Shown piece by piece: positions 8,945-15,836 of a DNA stretch of 64,000 bases. The DNA is from CALGLS01 sp965222105. Its GTDB lineage: Bacteria; Bacteroidota; Bacteroidia; Chitinophagales; Saprospiraceae. Under the pieces are notes generated by a model. It saw nothing but the letters and a program-made list of their open reading frames with translations, made no database searches and had not been told where the DNA came from. How positions within the stretch are numbered: position 1 is the stretch's first letter; the number at the start of each line of letters is the position of its first letter. Location of the stretch: positions 1 to 64,000 of the forward strand of contig CBDCTQ010000028.1 in NCBI GenBank assembly GCA_965222105.1, written 5' to 3'. The translations under genes and the position numbers were made by a program.

Positions 8945-9108
8945 GCCGGCAGGCAGGTGTGAATCTTTGTGTCTTTGTGTCTTTGTGGTAAAGGCCGCAG
9001 CGATTTTGTCACACACTCGAAAATACCTTTAGGGGAAAAATCTCTGGGTCGTTAGTAAAATCGCCTGCTGAGGGCATGGTTGTTCAACTGAAGCCCCGAT
9101 AGGGATCG

Positions 9109-10583
9109 CATTGGGGTGAACCTTATTTTCTAGTTTTCGAATAGTTCATTGACAATCAGGGTATTACATTAGTAAAATTGGCATAAAAAAAGCTGTTCAG
9201 ATGTTGACATAAATTTTCACAAATTTCATCTAAACAGCTACTTATGATAAGTTTGGAACAAATATCGGAAAAACTGGAATCACTGTCAATATTTGAAATT
9301 GCCCAACTGAGTAAATTTACAGCCCGTATTGGTGGTAAAATAACCCCTTTGAATTTTGTTCTTAGTTTTTTTGCCTCCATACAGACCGATAAACACAGCC
9401 TAACCAGCTGGACAGAAGCATTATCCCTACTGCTGAATCAGACAATTAGTTATAATGCTATGAAAAAGGCACAGAACTCTGCACGTGCTGAATTTGCCGA
9501 AGCATTACTTGGAGCAGCGCTGAGTAAACAGATTTTAACCACTCATAGAAGTAAGTATCATACTCAATTACTTGATGGCTTTAACCGAGTTTATCTAGAG
9601 GATAGCACTTGCGTGAGTTTGCCAAAGTCTCTATATGAATTTTTTCCTGGGCCACATAGCAACACAGGTCATGCTGCCACGGCCAAGATTCAACTACGAG
9701 TGGAGTTGAAAAGCGGCACCTACTCCAACATAGCTTTGAAGCATTATCGAAATAATGACCAGAGCTTTTCCTCTGATATTTTACAGATGCTCCAGCCTGG
9801 TGATTTGGTTATTCGTGACCTGGGTTATGCAGTACTGGATGTATTCGAAAAAATTGACAAGTCAAAGGCCTTCTTTATCAGTCGCTTGAAGTACGGAACC
9901 AAATTATTTGATTACGACACAGAAGAGGAGATTGATCTGGCAAAACAGTTGAGAAAGGCCAGGAAAAATAAACAGGCAGTGGTAGAGTTGTTTGTTCGGG
10001 CAGGTAAAAAAGCTAAACTGCCTGTGCGTATTTGTGCCGTCAAATGCCCCCCGGCTGAGGCCAGAAAAAGAATTGCACGAGCTAAAAAGGACAGACACCA
10101 AGGTGCTAATCACTCTAAAGATTACTTCGAATTATTGGGGTGGGTTATTTTCATTACAAATGTTTCAGAGCAAACGCTATCTGCTCAACAGATATTAGAA
10201 GTTTACGGCTATCGGTGGAGAATTGAAATTATCTTTAAGACTTGGAAAAGTCATTTCAAACTTGACCGACTTTTCCAAACACAAGCAAAGTTGTCAGAGC
10301 AACACGTCCGAATCGCCATATCTCTGTTCCTCGTTTGGATAACTTTATTCTTCACAAAAATGTACAACTTTTTCCTTCACAAGATTTACTACTCAAAAGG
10401 TAAAGTGCTAAGCTTGATGAAATTCGCTAAATTTGTCAAAGAACATATTCAACAATTACTTGTAAACCCTGACCTAGATTTTTGGATTGACCATCTCGCC
10501 TATTTTTGCTGTTACAAAAAGCGAAAGGGCAAACCAAACTTCTGTCAACAGCTCTATTTGCTAATTTAAGGTTCACCCGTATG
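9109..10583 (+). mobile_element. IS4-family insertion sequence (1475 bp)
   Basis: A complete IS with inverted ends cattggggtgaacctta and (right end, reverse complement) catacgggtgaacctta. They are flanked by the 12-base direct repeat cgatagggatcg at 9097-9108 and 10584-10595. The uninterrupted target is seen in copy C (ccccgatagggatcggg, about 12360-12380), which confirms the duplication. CAT ends and 10-12 base duplications are typical of the IS4 group. Confidence 0.9.
9244..10569 (+). CDS. IS4-family DDE transposase
   Basis: A 441-residue transposase with an intact DDE core: Asp120 in VYLEDSTCVSL, Asp192 in VIRDLGYAV and Glu328 in the IS4 signature Y321-x2-R324-x3-E328-x6-K335 (YGYRWRIEIIFKTWK). 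It has a normal length, no frameshifts and complete IS ends around it, so it is probably functional. The inserted IS separates the tail of repeat copy B into two pieces. Confidence 0.92.
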   Translation: MISLEQISEKLESLSIFEIAQLSKFTARIGGKITPLNFVLSFFASIQTDKHSLTSWTEALSLLLNQTISYNAMKKAQNSARAEFAEALLGAALSKQILTTHRSKYHTQLLDGFNRVYLEDSTCVSLPKSLYEFFPGPHSNTGHAATAKIQLRVELKSGTYSNIALKHYRNNDQSFSSDILQMLQPGDLVIRDLGYAVLDVFEKIDKSKAFFISRLKYGTKLFDYDTEEEIDLAKQLRKARKNKQAVVELFVRAGKKAKLPVRICAVKCPPAEARKRIARAKKDRHQGANHSKDYFELLGWVIFITNVSEQTLSAQQILEVYGYRWRIEIIFKTWKSHFKLDRLFQTQAKLSEQHVRIAISLFLVWITLFFTKMYNFFLHKIYYSKGKVLSLMKFAKFVKEHIQQLLVNPDLDFWIDHLAYFCCYKKRKGKPNFCQQLYLLI

Positions 10584-10705
10584 CGATAGGGATCGGGATC
10601 AGCGCAGCAGATATATATGTCACCTGTGACAGGGTACGCTTTACTTTGAGTGCTTCGTGGGTGACATATACACTCCTTAGTGTTGTGTGCAAAAAAACAA
10701 TGCAA

Positions 10706-11320
10706 TTACGGAAAGTGGATTTTGACTTCTTGAATAATCTTATTCTTAACATCATCCCAATTGATTGGATTAATCATTTTAGGCATCGGTTCAATTTCTG
10801 CATCATCAAAATAGGTAAGACTTTTGAAAACTAAGAAATCAGTTCCATCAGGAAATTTTGAATTGTAAAAATCGAAAATTTGAGGTAACGAATATTTTTG
10901 AAGTATGAAATACAAGTCGATAAAATCTTTTCTGGAACCTCTACCTGTAATAGCAGATAATTTCATAGCAGCAATATCTTGGATAGAGGCTAATTTAAGA
11001 TTGTCGATTTTTAAAGGAGGCTCAATAAAGTTATAACGATAAGAAACGAAATCAACTTTAATACCATCTATGAAAAGATTAAGAATTTTCGGAGTCTGAT
11101 TTACAATTTTAATCTTCCCTAGGGGATCAATATAATCAATAATAGGAGAAACATCCATTTCAGAATAAGCAAACAAATCTAAATCTATAGAAATACGATG
11201 ACCGATTTGAAGAGCAAGAGATGTACCACCAACGAGAAAATATTCATTAAGAAACTCAATCTGTTGAAGTTCCTTTAATAATTGAAGTGTTTTGGGATAG
11301 ATTGTTGAGTAGTGAAGCAT
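10706..11320 (-). CDS. AbiEii/AbiGii-family nucleotidyltransferase toxin
   Basis: A 204-residue nucleotidyltransferase-fold protein with the family signature: FLVGGTSLAL (GGTS at 31-34) followed by SIDLDLF (Asp46, Asp48, metal binding), KVDF and then MKLSAITGRGSRKDFIDLY. Family members act as toxins of type IV toxin-antitoxin or abortive infection systems, probably by modifying tRNA. The upstream partner gene overlaps its start by 46 bases. The pair is AT-rich, opposite in direction to the genes around it, and lies between repeat copies B and C with complementary unit ends (gttgtgtgc / gcacacaat). Confidence 0.85.
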   Translation of the reverse strand: MLHYSTIYPKTLQLLKELQQIEFLNEYFLVGGTSLALQIGHRISIDLDLFAYSEMDVSPIIDYIDPLGKIKIVNQTPKILNLFIDGIKVDFVSYRYNFIEPPLKIDNLKLASIQDIAAMKLSAITGRGSRKDFIDLYFILQKYSLPQIFDFYNSKFPDGTDFLVFKSLTYFDDAEIEPMPKMINPINWDDVKNKIIQEVKIHFP

Positions 11321-11559
11321 CTAAAATTATTCTTGTTTAAACTAAAGTATGTAGAGAAAAAATTCAAAGTTTTCGAGTCTAAATCTCTAATCATGAGAAT
11401 TTCATTTTTGATAAATTCAAGTCCATAAAAATCTTTGATGATCTTCCATTCCCTAAGAGATCCTTTTTGAATAACTCTTTGGATAATGAAACGAGCATTT
11501 TTACCGTAATCCAGAGAATTAAGATCAATATCCCAAAATAAATAGCTTGGTAATGTCAT
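11275..11559 (-). CDS. Small partner (putative antitoxin) of the AbiEii-like toxin
   Basis: A 94-residue protein with the pattern LFWDIDLNSLDYGKNARFII near residue 7 and IKDFYG later, ending in LNFFSTYF and NFRC. I recall such small DUF6922-like proteins directly upstream of AbiEii-type nucleotidyltransferases. Its 3' end overlaps the toxin start, indicating translational coupling. The antitoxin role is inferred from position; no DNA-binding motif is obvious. Confidence 0.7.
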   Translation of the reverse strand: MTLPSYLFWDIDLNSLDYGKNARFIIQRVIQKGSLREWKIIKDFYGLEFIKNEILMIRDLDSKTLNFFSTYFSLNKNNFRCFTTQQSIPKHFNY

Positions 11560-11726
11560 AATTTAGTTAAATTTGAGAATAACTCTAAACAAAGGCAAGA
11601 TACACAAAATTAGATATGTTTTCAAGGAATCATTATTACAAATAAACTGAATCAAAGGTAGAAACTGAAGAGAACAGATAAAATTTGCTAGAAAAAATAA
11701 ATTCTGCACACAATAATGTGTATATG

Positions 11727-12460
11727 GTGCGACGTGAAAAGTCGCTTTATAATACTGTTACATCATCTGAATAACAACACGCTTACATAGCCTGTCCCGC
11801 AAGGCGGGAAGTTATTCAAAGATGGATTTAACCTGATGTGCCCACCAGAGAGCCTGCCCCGGCGAATGTCGGGGTCGGCAGGCTACCATCAGTTTCCTAC
11901 TTCTGGGTGCGTCACTAGCAATGGTGAGGTGCTAAGCCCGAAGGACAACGAAGCTAAGCGGCGAGCGTGAGGTCAAAACGAAAGCTGCCAGTCTTTCGAG
12001 GTAGGAGGAAGTGGAATGAATGGTATGTGAATCATCGTAAGCTTCGTTGCCTCGATATGAAACCGTGACAGGCATTTGGAACGGCGAAAAAGACTGACCT
12101 TGTTTCCTGTTGTATGGGATTTAACAATACTATTACTAAGCCGGCTTACTTCCAGCAATTATTTTGGAGATACGACAAAAAATCGTTACCTTTCCTGCTC
12201 AAACGTGCCTGCCGCAGGTTCGACATGGGAAGGACAACTGAATTTAACTGAAAGTGGTTTGTTTTTCCTGCCTGATCCCGGAAAGGGGAAATACCTTTAG
12301 GGGAAAGATCTCCGAATCCATAGTGAAACCGCGTGCCGGAGGCATGGTTGTTCAACTGAAGCCCCGATAGGGATCGGGATCAGCGCAGCAGCTATATATG
12401 TCACCTGTGACAGGGTACGCTTTAGTTTGAGTGCTTTGTGGGTGACATATACTTTCCTTA
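11727..12460 (+). repeat. Repeat copy C (most complete), group II intron domain I-like
   Basis: The longest uninterrupted copy. It starts gtgcgacgtgaaaagtcgc, contains gaggtgctaagcccgaagga, aagctaagcggcgagcgtga and aacgaaagctgc (11920-11990), and continues through the tail shared with B and D to gggtgacatata near 12450. Upstream are ctgcacacaataatgtgtatatg pieces whose complement recurs just after the right end of copy B. No reverse transcriptase and no AGC...GTT domain V hairpin are seen, so it is not a self-sufficient intron. Confidence 0.62.
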
Positions 12461-12463
12461 GTG

Positions 12464-12536
12464 ATGTGCTGCCATGCTCCACTGCTCTCCGCACGGCAGC
12501 ACATCGGCCCAGCGCAGGCGCTGGGCCGTTACCACC
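12464..12536 (+). repeat. attC-like site with a very short unit
   Basis: After copy C a unit begins tgtgctgcc and its complement ggcagcaca follows at 12495-12503. Next comes a near-perfect GC-rich hairpin (arms cggcccagcgc and gcgctgggccg, 12505-12528), then gttaccacc, where the next unit begins. This order, complementary unit ends, hairpin, then GTT, is what integron attC sites show. GTTACCA departs from the usual GTTRRRY core. Confidence 0.4.
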
Positions 12537-12564
12537 AATCAGAACCTAAAATAATAATGTTGAA

Positions 12565-13563
12565 ATGAAAAAGTCATTTATATCGGTAGTATTAAATTTT
12601 ACTTTCTTGATCGTTTTAAACTGTCAAAGTTCTATTTTCCAACCTGGAGCGATCTGGATAGGAACTCATGATGGACCATGTGGAATAGGATATGATGTTT
12701 GTGAATATATAGGTGACACTATTATAAGAGAACATACCATAAGTATAGTAGAGAAAAAATCGTTGATATTTTCATACTTAGAATCTGACTTTTACGAATT
12801 TAGTGCTGGTAAAAGATACTATGTGAAAATTGATGATAAACTTTACTTGCCAACCGGAGGATTTTTTAAATCGGACACCTTAGAAAAGCATAAAAAACTT
12901 ATTTTCGACTTCAGTGCTGAAGAAGGTGACACGATTAAACACTATATACATGTAAATAGAAGGACAAAGAAAAAAAGCCTTCGAAGGTATACTGTTATAG
13001 ACAGTATAAAAATTGAAATATTAAATGATATTCCTCATAAAACTTGGTATGGGGAATTTTCTCCAGCTGATGCTCCTAAAATGAGTAACACTGTTATTTT
13101 TAATGAGAGGATAGGAGAACTAACAATGTATCCATTCACAAAAAGCCAACAGACAGTTAATAGAGAAGTACAAGATTTAATTTATTATTCTGATAACACT
13201 GGGTTTAAATATGATCCTTTTGACGAATATAATTCATATTTATTAATAAAGGAAAAGTGTTCATCAAAAAAAGACAAAGTAAATATCAGTGAATCATTAA
13301 TATTCGATGAAATATTTATTGAAAAACTTTATCCAAATCCAGCAGATGATAATCTATTTTTAAAAATAATCGAATCCTCAGATTTAACATTCATGGAGTA
13401 TGAAATTCATAAACCAGCTTGTAAGAATATGATTTCTAGGGGGAAAATAAGTAATTATCTAGAAAAAATTGATATTTCAGATATTCCAAATGGAATTTTT
13501 GTCTTTATATTGAAAAACAAGGGGCGTTTTCAAGAAGTCAGGCAATTTGTTGTTATGAAGTAA
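12565..13563 (+). CDS. Lipoprotein-like secreted protein with T9SS sorting domain
   Basis: A 332-residue orphan protein. The N-terminus (MKKSFISVVLNFTFLIVLNC) looks like a lipoprotein signal with Cys20. Residues about 255-332 form a Por/type IX secretion C-terminal domain (EKLYPNPADDNLFLKI, then PNGIFVFILKNKG and a final VVMK). The middle, about 230 residues, is not recognised. A lipobox combined with a T9SS tail is unusual, and one of the two may not be used. The gene is much more AT-rich than the 15-30 kb genes. It fills a unit bounded by gttaccacc and ggtggtaa. Confidence 0.7.
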   Translation: MKKSFISVVLNFTFLIVLNCQSSIFQPGAIWIGTHDGPCGIGYDVCEYIGDTIIREHTISIVEKKSLIFSYLESDFYEFSAGKRYYVKIDDKLYLPTGGFFKSDTLEKHKKLIFDFSAEEGDTIKHYIHVNRRTKKKSLRRYTVIDSIKIEILNDIPHKTWYGEFSPADAPKMSNTVIFNERIGELTMYPFTKSQQTVNREVQDLIYYSDNTGFKYDPFDEYNSYLLIKEKCSSKKDKVNISESLIFDEIFIEKLYPNPADDNLFLKIIESSDLTFMEYEIHKPACKNMISRGKISNYLEKIDISDIPNGIFVFILKNKGRFQEVRQFVVMK

Positions 13564-13603
13564 TTTATTTTCTATTTAGATTTCAAAAAGTTAATATAAG
13601 ACT

Positions 13604-13665
13604 GGTGGTAATAATAACAATGGCTGAAAATCGGTCTTCGACACAATTTTCAGCCATTGTTAAAC
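13604..13665 (+). repeat. attC-like hairpin after the 12.6 kb gene
   Basis: ggtggtaa, complementary to the start of the preceding unit (ttaccacc), leads into a hairpin with perfect arms aatggctgaaaat and attttcagccatt. It ends in gttaaac, an exact GTTRRRY core. The flank ccc-aaaa-c-agcca-cgcaccc that follows is shared with the second such site at 15576, so the two are homologous. A simple transcription terminator is the alternative, but there is no T-run. Confidence 0.5.
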
Positions 13666-13910
13666 CGAAGCGGGCCCAAAAGCGAGCCATCGCACCCTTA
13701 TGGATTTTGAAGTACGTACTAATTCTCAAAAGAAAATTGAAAAAAGTAAAAACTAAGCTACAAGAAAAGGACGTTTGAGCAATGACCTTATCCTCTTTTT
13801 CGGTGTTTTGCGATATTAAAAAACTGCGTTATCGCGTCATTTCGGGTGCTGATAGTACGGTTATAACAATACAATCCCAGGCTGTTTGCTGACAGCAGAT
13901 TATTTTATCT

Positions 13911-14222
13911 TTATTTTCTCTCGCCGGGCATCAAATAAGCGGGCGGACTCTTGTTCGCCAGCCAAACATCTATCGTATGTAGCTGTCCTTTTTCGCAACA
14001 AGGGCAAGTTCTGTTTGGTAATCCGAACAGGCGAAGTTTGGCAAAGGCCTTCCGTTCAGCTTTGGAAAGGGGGCGGTGCCGCTTGTCGCGCAATGACTTT
14101 TTCGCCAGGGTCAGACTTTTCGTTTTTATCGAATTAGATAAAAAACCATAGTGACGGATTTTACGAAAACGGTTGGGGAGGATGTGCAAACAAAAACGCC
14201 GCAAAAATCCTGGCCTTGTAAG
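13911..14222 (-). pseudogene. IS91-family transposase, C-terminal remnant
   Basis: The minus frame reads FLRRFCLHILPNRF, KIRHYGFLSN, and later CPCCEKGQLHTIDVW. This is the end of IS91-type (rolling-circle, HUH) transposases: an RF-x-H-x-LP-x-x-F-x-KIRHYGFL block followed by a C-x2-C zinc motif. The N-terminal half, with the HUH and catalytic Tyr motifs, is absent; the frame runs into unrelated sequence near 14222. It is not functional. Confidence 0.72.
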
Positions 14223-14394
14223 GTCATTGTTTTATGTGCCATTCCTAATCCCCACCGACCCTGACTGAATATTTAGAAATATCAAACACCTGCGACTTCC
14301 CCGGCGGAATGTGACTCGCCCGCCGCCACAATTGTCGTTGTTTTCGAGCCTCCTCTCCCCTCCATCCGGTGGTGTAACGAATGGTTGCCCTGGC

Positions 14395-14743
14395 ACTGTA
14401 ATGCCCATTCATAACAAAACTGTTACAAAGCCGGTCAATTTCCAACAACTATTTTGGAGATATGACAAATTATCGTTACCTTACCTGCTCAAAAGTGCCT
14501 GGCGCAGATTCGATATGGGAGCGACAACTGAATTTAACTGAAGATGGTTTGCTTTTCCTGCCTGATCCGAAATTGCCTTTAGGGGAAGAATCTCTGGATC
14601 GTTAGTAAAATCGCCTGCTTTGGGCATGGTTGTTCAACTGAAGCACCTATAGAGATCGGATCAGCACAGCAGATGTCTAGGTCACCTGTGACAGGGTACG
14701 CTTTGGTTTGAGTGCTTCGTGGGTGACATATACACTCCTTAGT
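14395..14743 (+). repeat. Repeat copy D, 5'-truncated
   Basis: Copy D contains only the second half of the repeat: aagccggtcaatttccaaca, ctattttggagatatgacaa, the gttcaactgaag stretch and the right end gggtgacatatacactcctt. The domain I-like part is missing, possibly lost with the IS91 insertion next to it. The following unit starts gttagcggc at 14744. Confidence 0.65.
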
Positions 14744-14810
14744 GTTAGCGGCAATCGAATAACAAGATAGATACAAAAAAGTTTTTTGACTATAAATTGA
14801 GATTTAAATT

Positions 14811-15563
14811 ATGAAAATATTTAGCTTGTTTCTCGTTATAATTTTTACTGTCAATTCATTGGAATTGAATGCTCAGAAGCAATATTTTAAAGAATTGTAT
14901 GAATATCCCTTAAAATCAATAGAAAAATATTGTCAAGAAGACACAACTAAAATAGTATCTAAAATACTTTTGGAATATGATAAAGAACATCAAATAATTA
15001 AATATTCTAATCTCTTTTTTGGAAGAGAGACTATTGTTACATATAAATACGATGATTTTGGGAGATTAATAATACAAGAAACTTTAAGAGATGAAAAGAA
15101 GTTTAAACGTATATTTGAGTATGATGACTTAGGACGACTATTAAAAGAGAAATGCAACTCAAGAAATGGAGAAGTTAATGAAATTAATTACGCATACAAA
15201 AGTGATAGCATTATGATAAAAAAATTAAGCTATCAAAATAGAAGTTACAACTTTAGGTATATATATAATGAGAAAGGACAAGTAAAGAAAGAATATATTA
15301 ATGATAAGTTAGAATACGAATATTTTTATCGAGAAGATTTATTGCATAGAAAAGTCCATTATAGAGGGTCAGGAAAATTGTATGAATATATTTATGATGA
15401 AGACTTGAAATTAATATCAGTTATTAAAGATAGAAATGTGATTGAAGAGAGTTTTTATGAAGATGCGAAATTGCATGAAAAGTGGGAATATTACTTTGGA
15501 ATTGATCCATGTCATGATATGATTTGTTGCAGACAAAATCTATTTAAATTCAAATACTATTAG
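14811..15563 (+). CDS. Secreted protein with YD/RHS-like repeats
   Basis: A 250-residue protein with a signal peptide (MKIFSLFLVIIFTVNSLELNAQ). It then has degenerate YD-type repeats: YKYDDFGRLI, EYDDLGRLLKE, YIYNEKGQVKKE, YIYDEDLKLI. It is too small for a full RHS toxin shell and has no variable toxin tip, so it is probably a small repeat protein of the cell envelope. It is strongly AT-rich. It occupies a unit that starts gttagcggc and ends with the exact complement gccgctaac, followed by an attC-like hairpin. Confidence 0.7.
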   Translation: MKIFSLFLVIIFTVNSLELNAQKQYFKELYEYPLKSIEKYCQEDTTKIVSKILLEYDKEHQIIKYSNLFFGRETIVTYKYDDFGRLIIQETLRDEKKFKRIFEYDDLGRLLKEKCNSRNGEVNEINYAYKSDSIMIKKLSYQNRSYNFRYIYNEKGQVKKEYINDKLEYEYFYREDLLHRKVHYRGSGKLYEYIYDEDLKLISVIKDRNVIEESFYEDAKLHEKWEYYFGIDPCHDMICCRQNLFKFKYY

Positions 15564-15575
15564 AGTAAAAAGAAA

Positions 15576-15631
15576 GCCGCTAACATTAAAGGCTGAAAAT
15601 CACGTCGAAGACTGATTTTCAGCCGTTGTCC
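15576..15631 (+). repeat. attC-like hairpin after the 14.8 kb gene
   Basis: gccgctaac, exactly complementary to the unit start gttagcggc at 14744, is followed by a hairpin with arms ggctgaaaatca and tgattttcagcc and then gttgtcc. The hairpin arms and the downstream flank match the site at 13604. The core GTTGTCC is only a partial match to GTTRRRY. Confidence 0.48.
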
Positions 15632-15836
15632 ACCTGAGGTCGATTAATTGAACGAAACGAACCCAAAAACAAGCCACCGCACCCCAAATTATCTTTCACA
15701 AGACGAGCCACGACGAACGTGGGTCTTCAAAAAAAATCAGCCCCAACGCAAAAGGTTGAGGCCGACGGGTTTTTCGCTCACTTAAAAGATTGCTTGTATT
15801 CTTAATTGGGCGAATGGCCCAGATGATCAACCAACA

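Larger units (their letters stand above)
7448..9019. repeat. Palindromic MITE-like element split by an IS
   Basis: The ends are inverted repeats (gagtgcgtgaca at 7448 and tgtcacacactc ending at 9018), flanked by the direct repeat aaaatacc at 7440-7447 and 9020-9027. Without the IS and one duplication copy it is about 96 bases and includes cctttgtgg-like text (ctttgtgtctttgtggtaaa). A related element with the same ends lies at 37960-38361. It carries no gene of its own. Confidence 0.65.
7053..10681 (+). repeat. Repeat copy B, interrupted by nested insertions
   Basis: Copy B of the group II intron-like repeat. It starts gtgcgacgtgaaaagtcgc at 7053 and its segments are 7053-7447, 9028-9108 and 10596-10681. 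It lacks the gaggtgctaagccc part found in copies A and C. Two independent insertions split it: a palindromic element (itself hit by an IS) with an aaaatacc duplication, and a second IS with a 12-base duplication. The right end, gggtgacatatacactccttagtg, is shared with copies C and D and is followed by the AbiEii unit. Confidence 0.65.

Noticed and set aside
10584..10681. Group II intron domain V in the constant right end of the repeats
   Set aside because: The end forms a stem (atgtcacc/gggtgacat) but lacks the 34-base AGC...GTT hairpin with a GAAA-type loop.
13886..14137. 83-codon plus-strand frame
   Set aside because: Antisense to the IS91 transposase remnant.
10682..15631. Integron integrase gene within the island
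   Set aside because: No tyrosine recombinase frame was found; the integron idea rests on unit ends and hairpins only.
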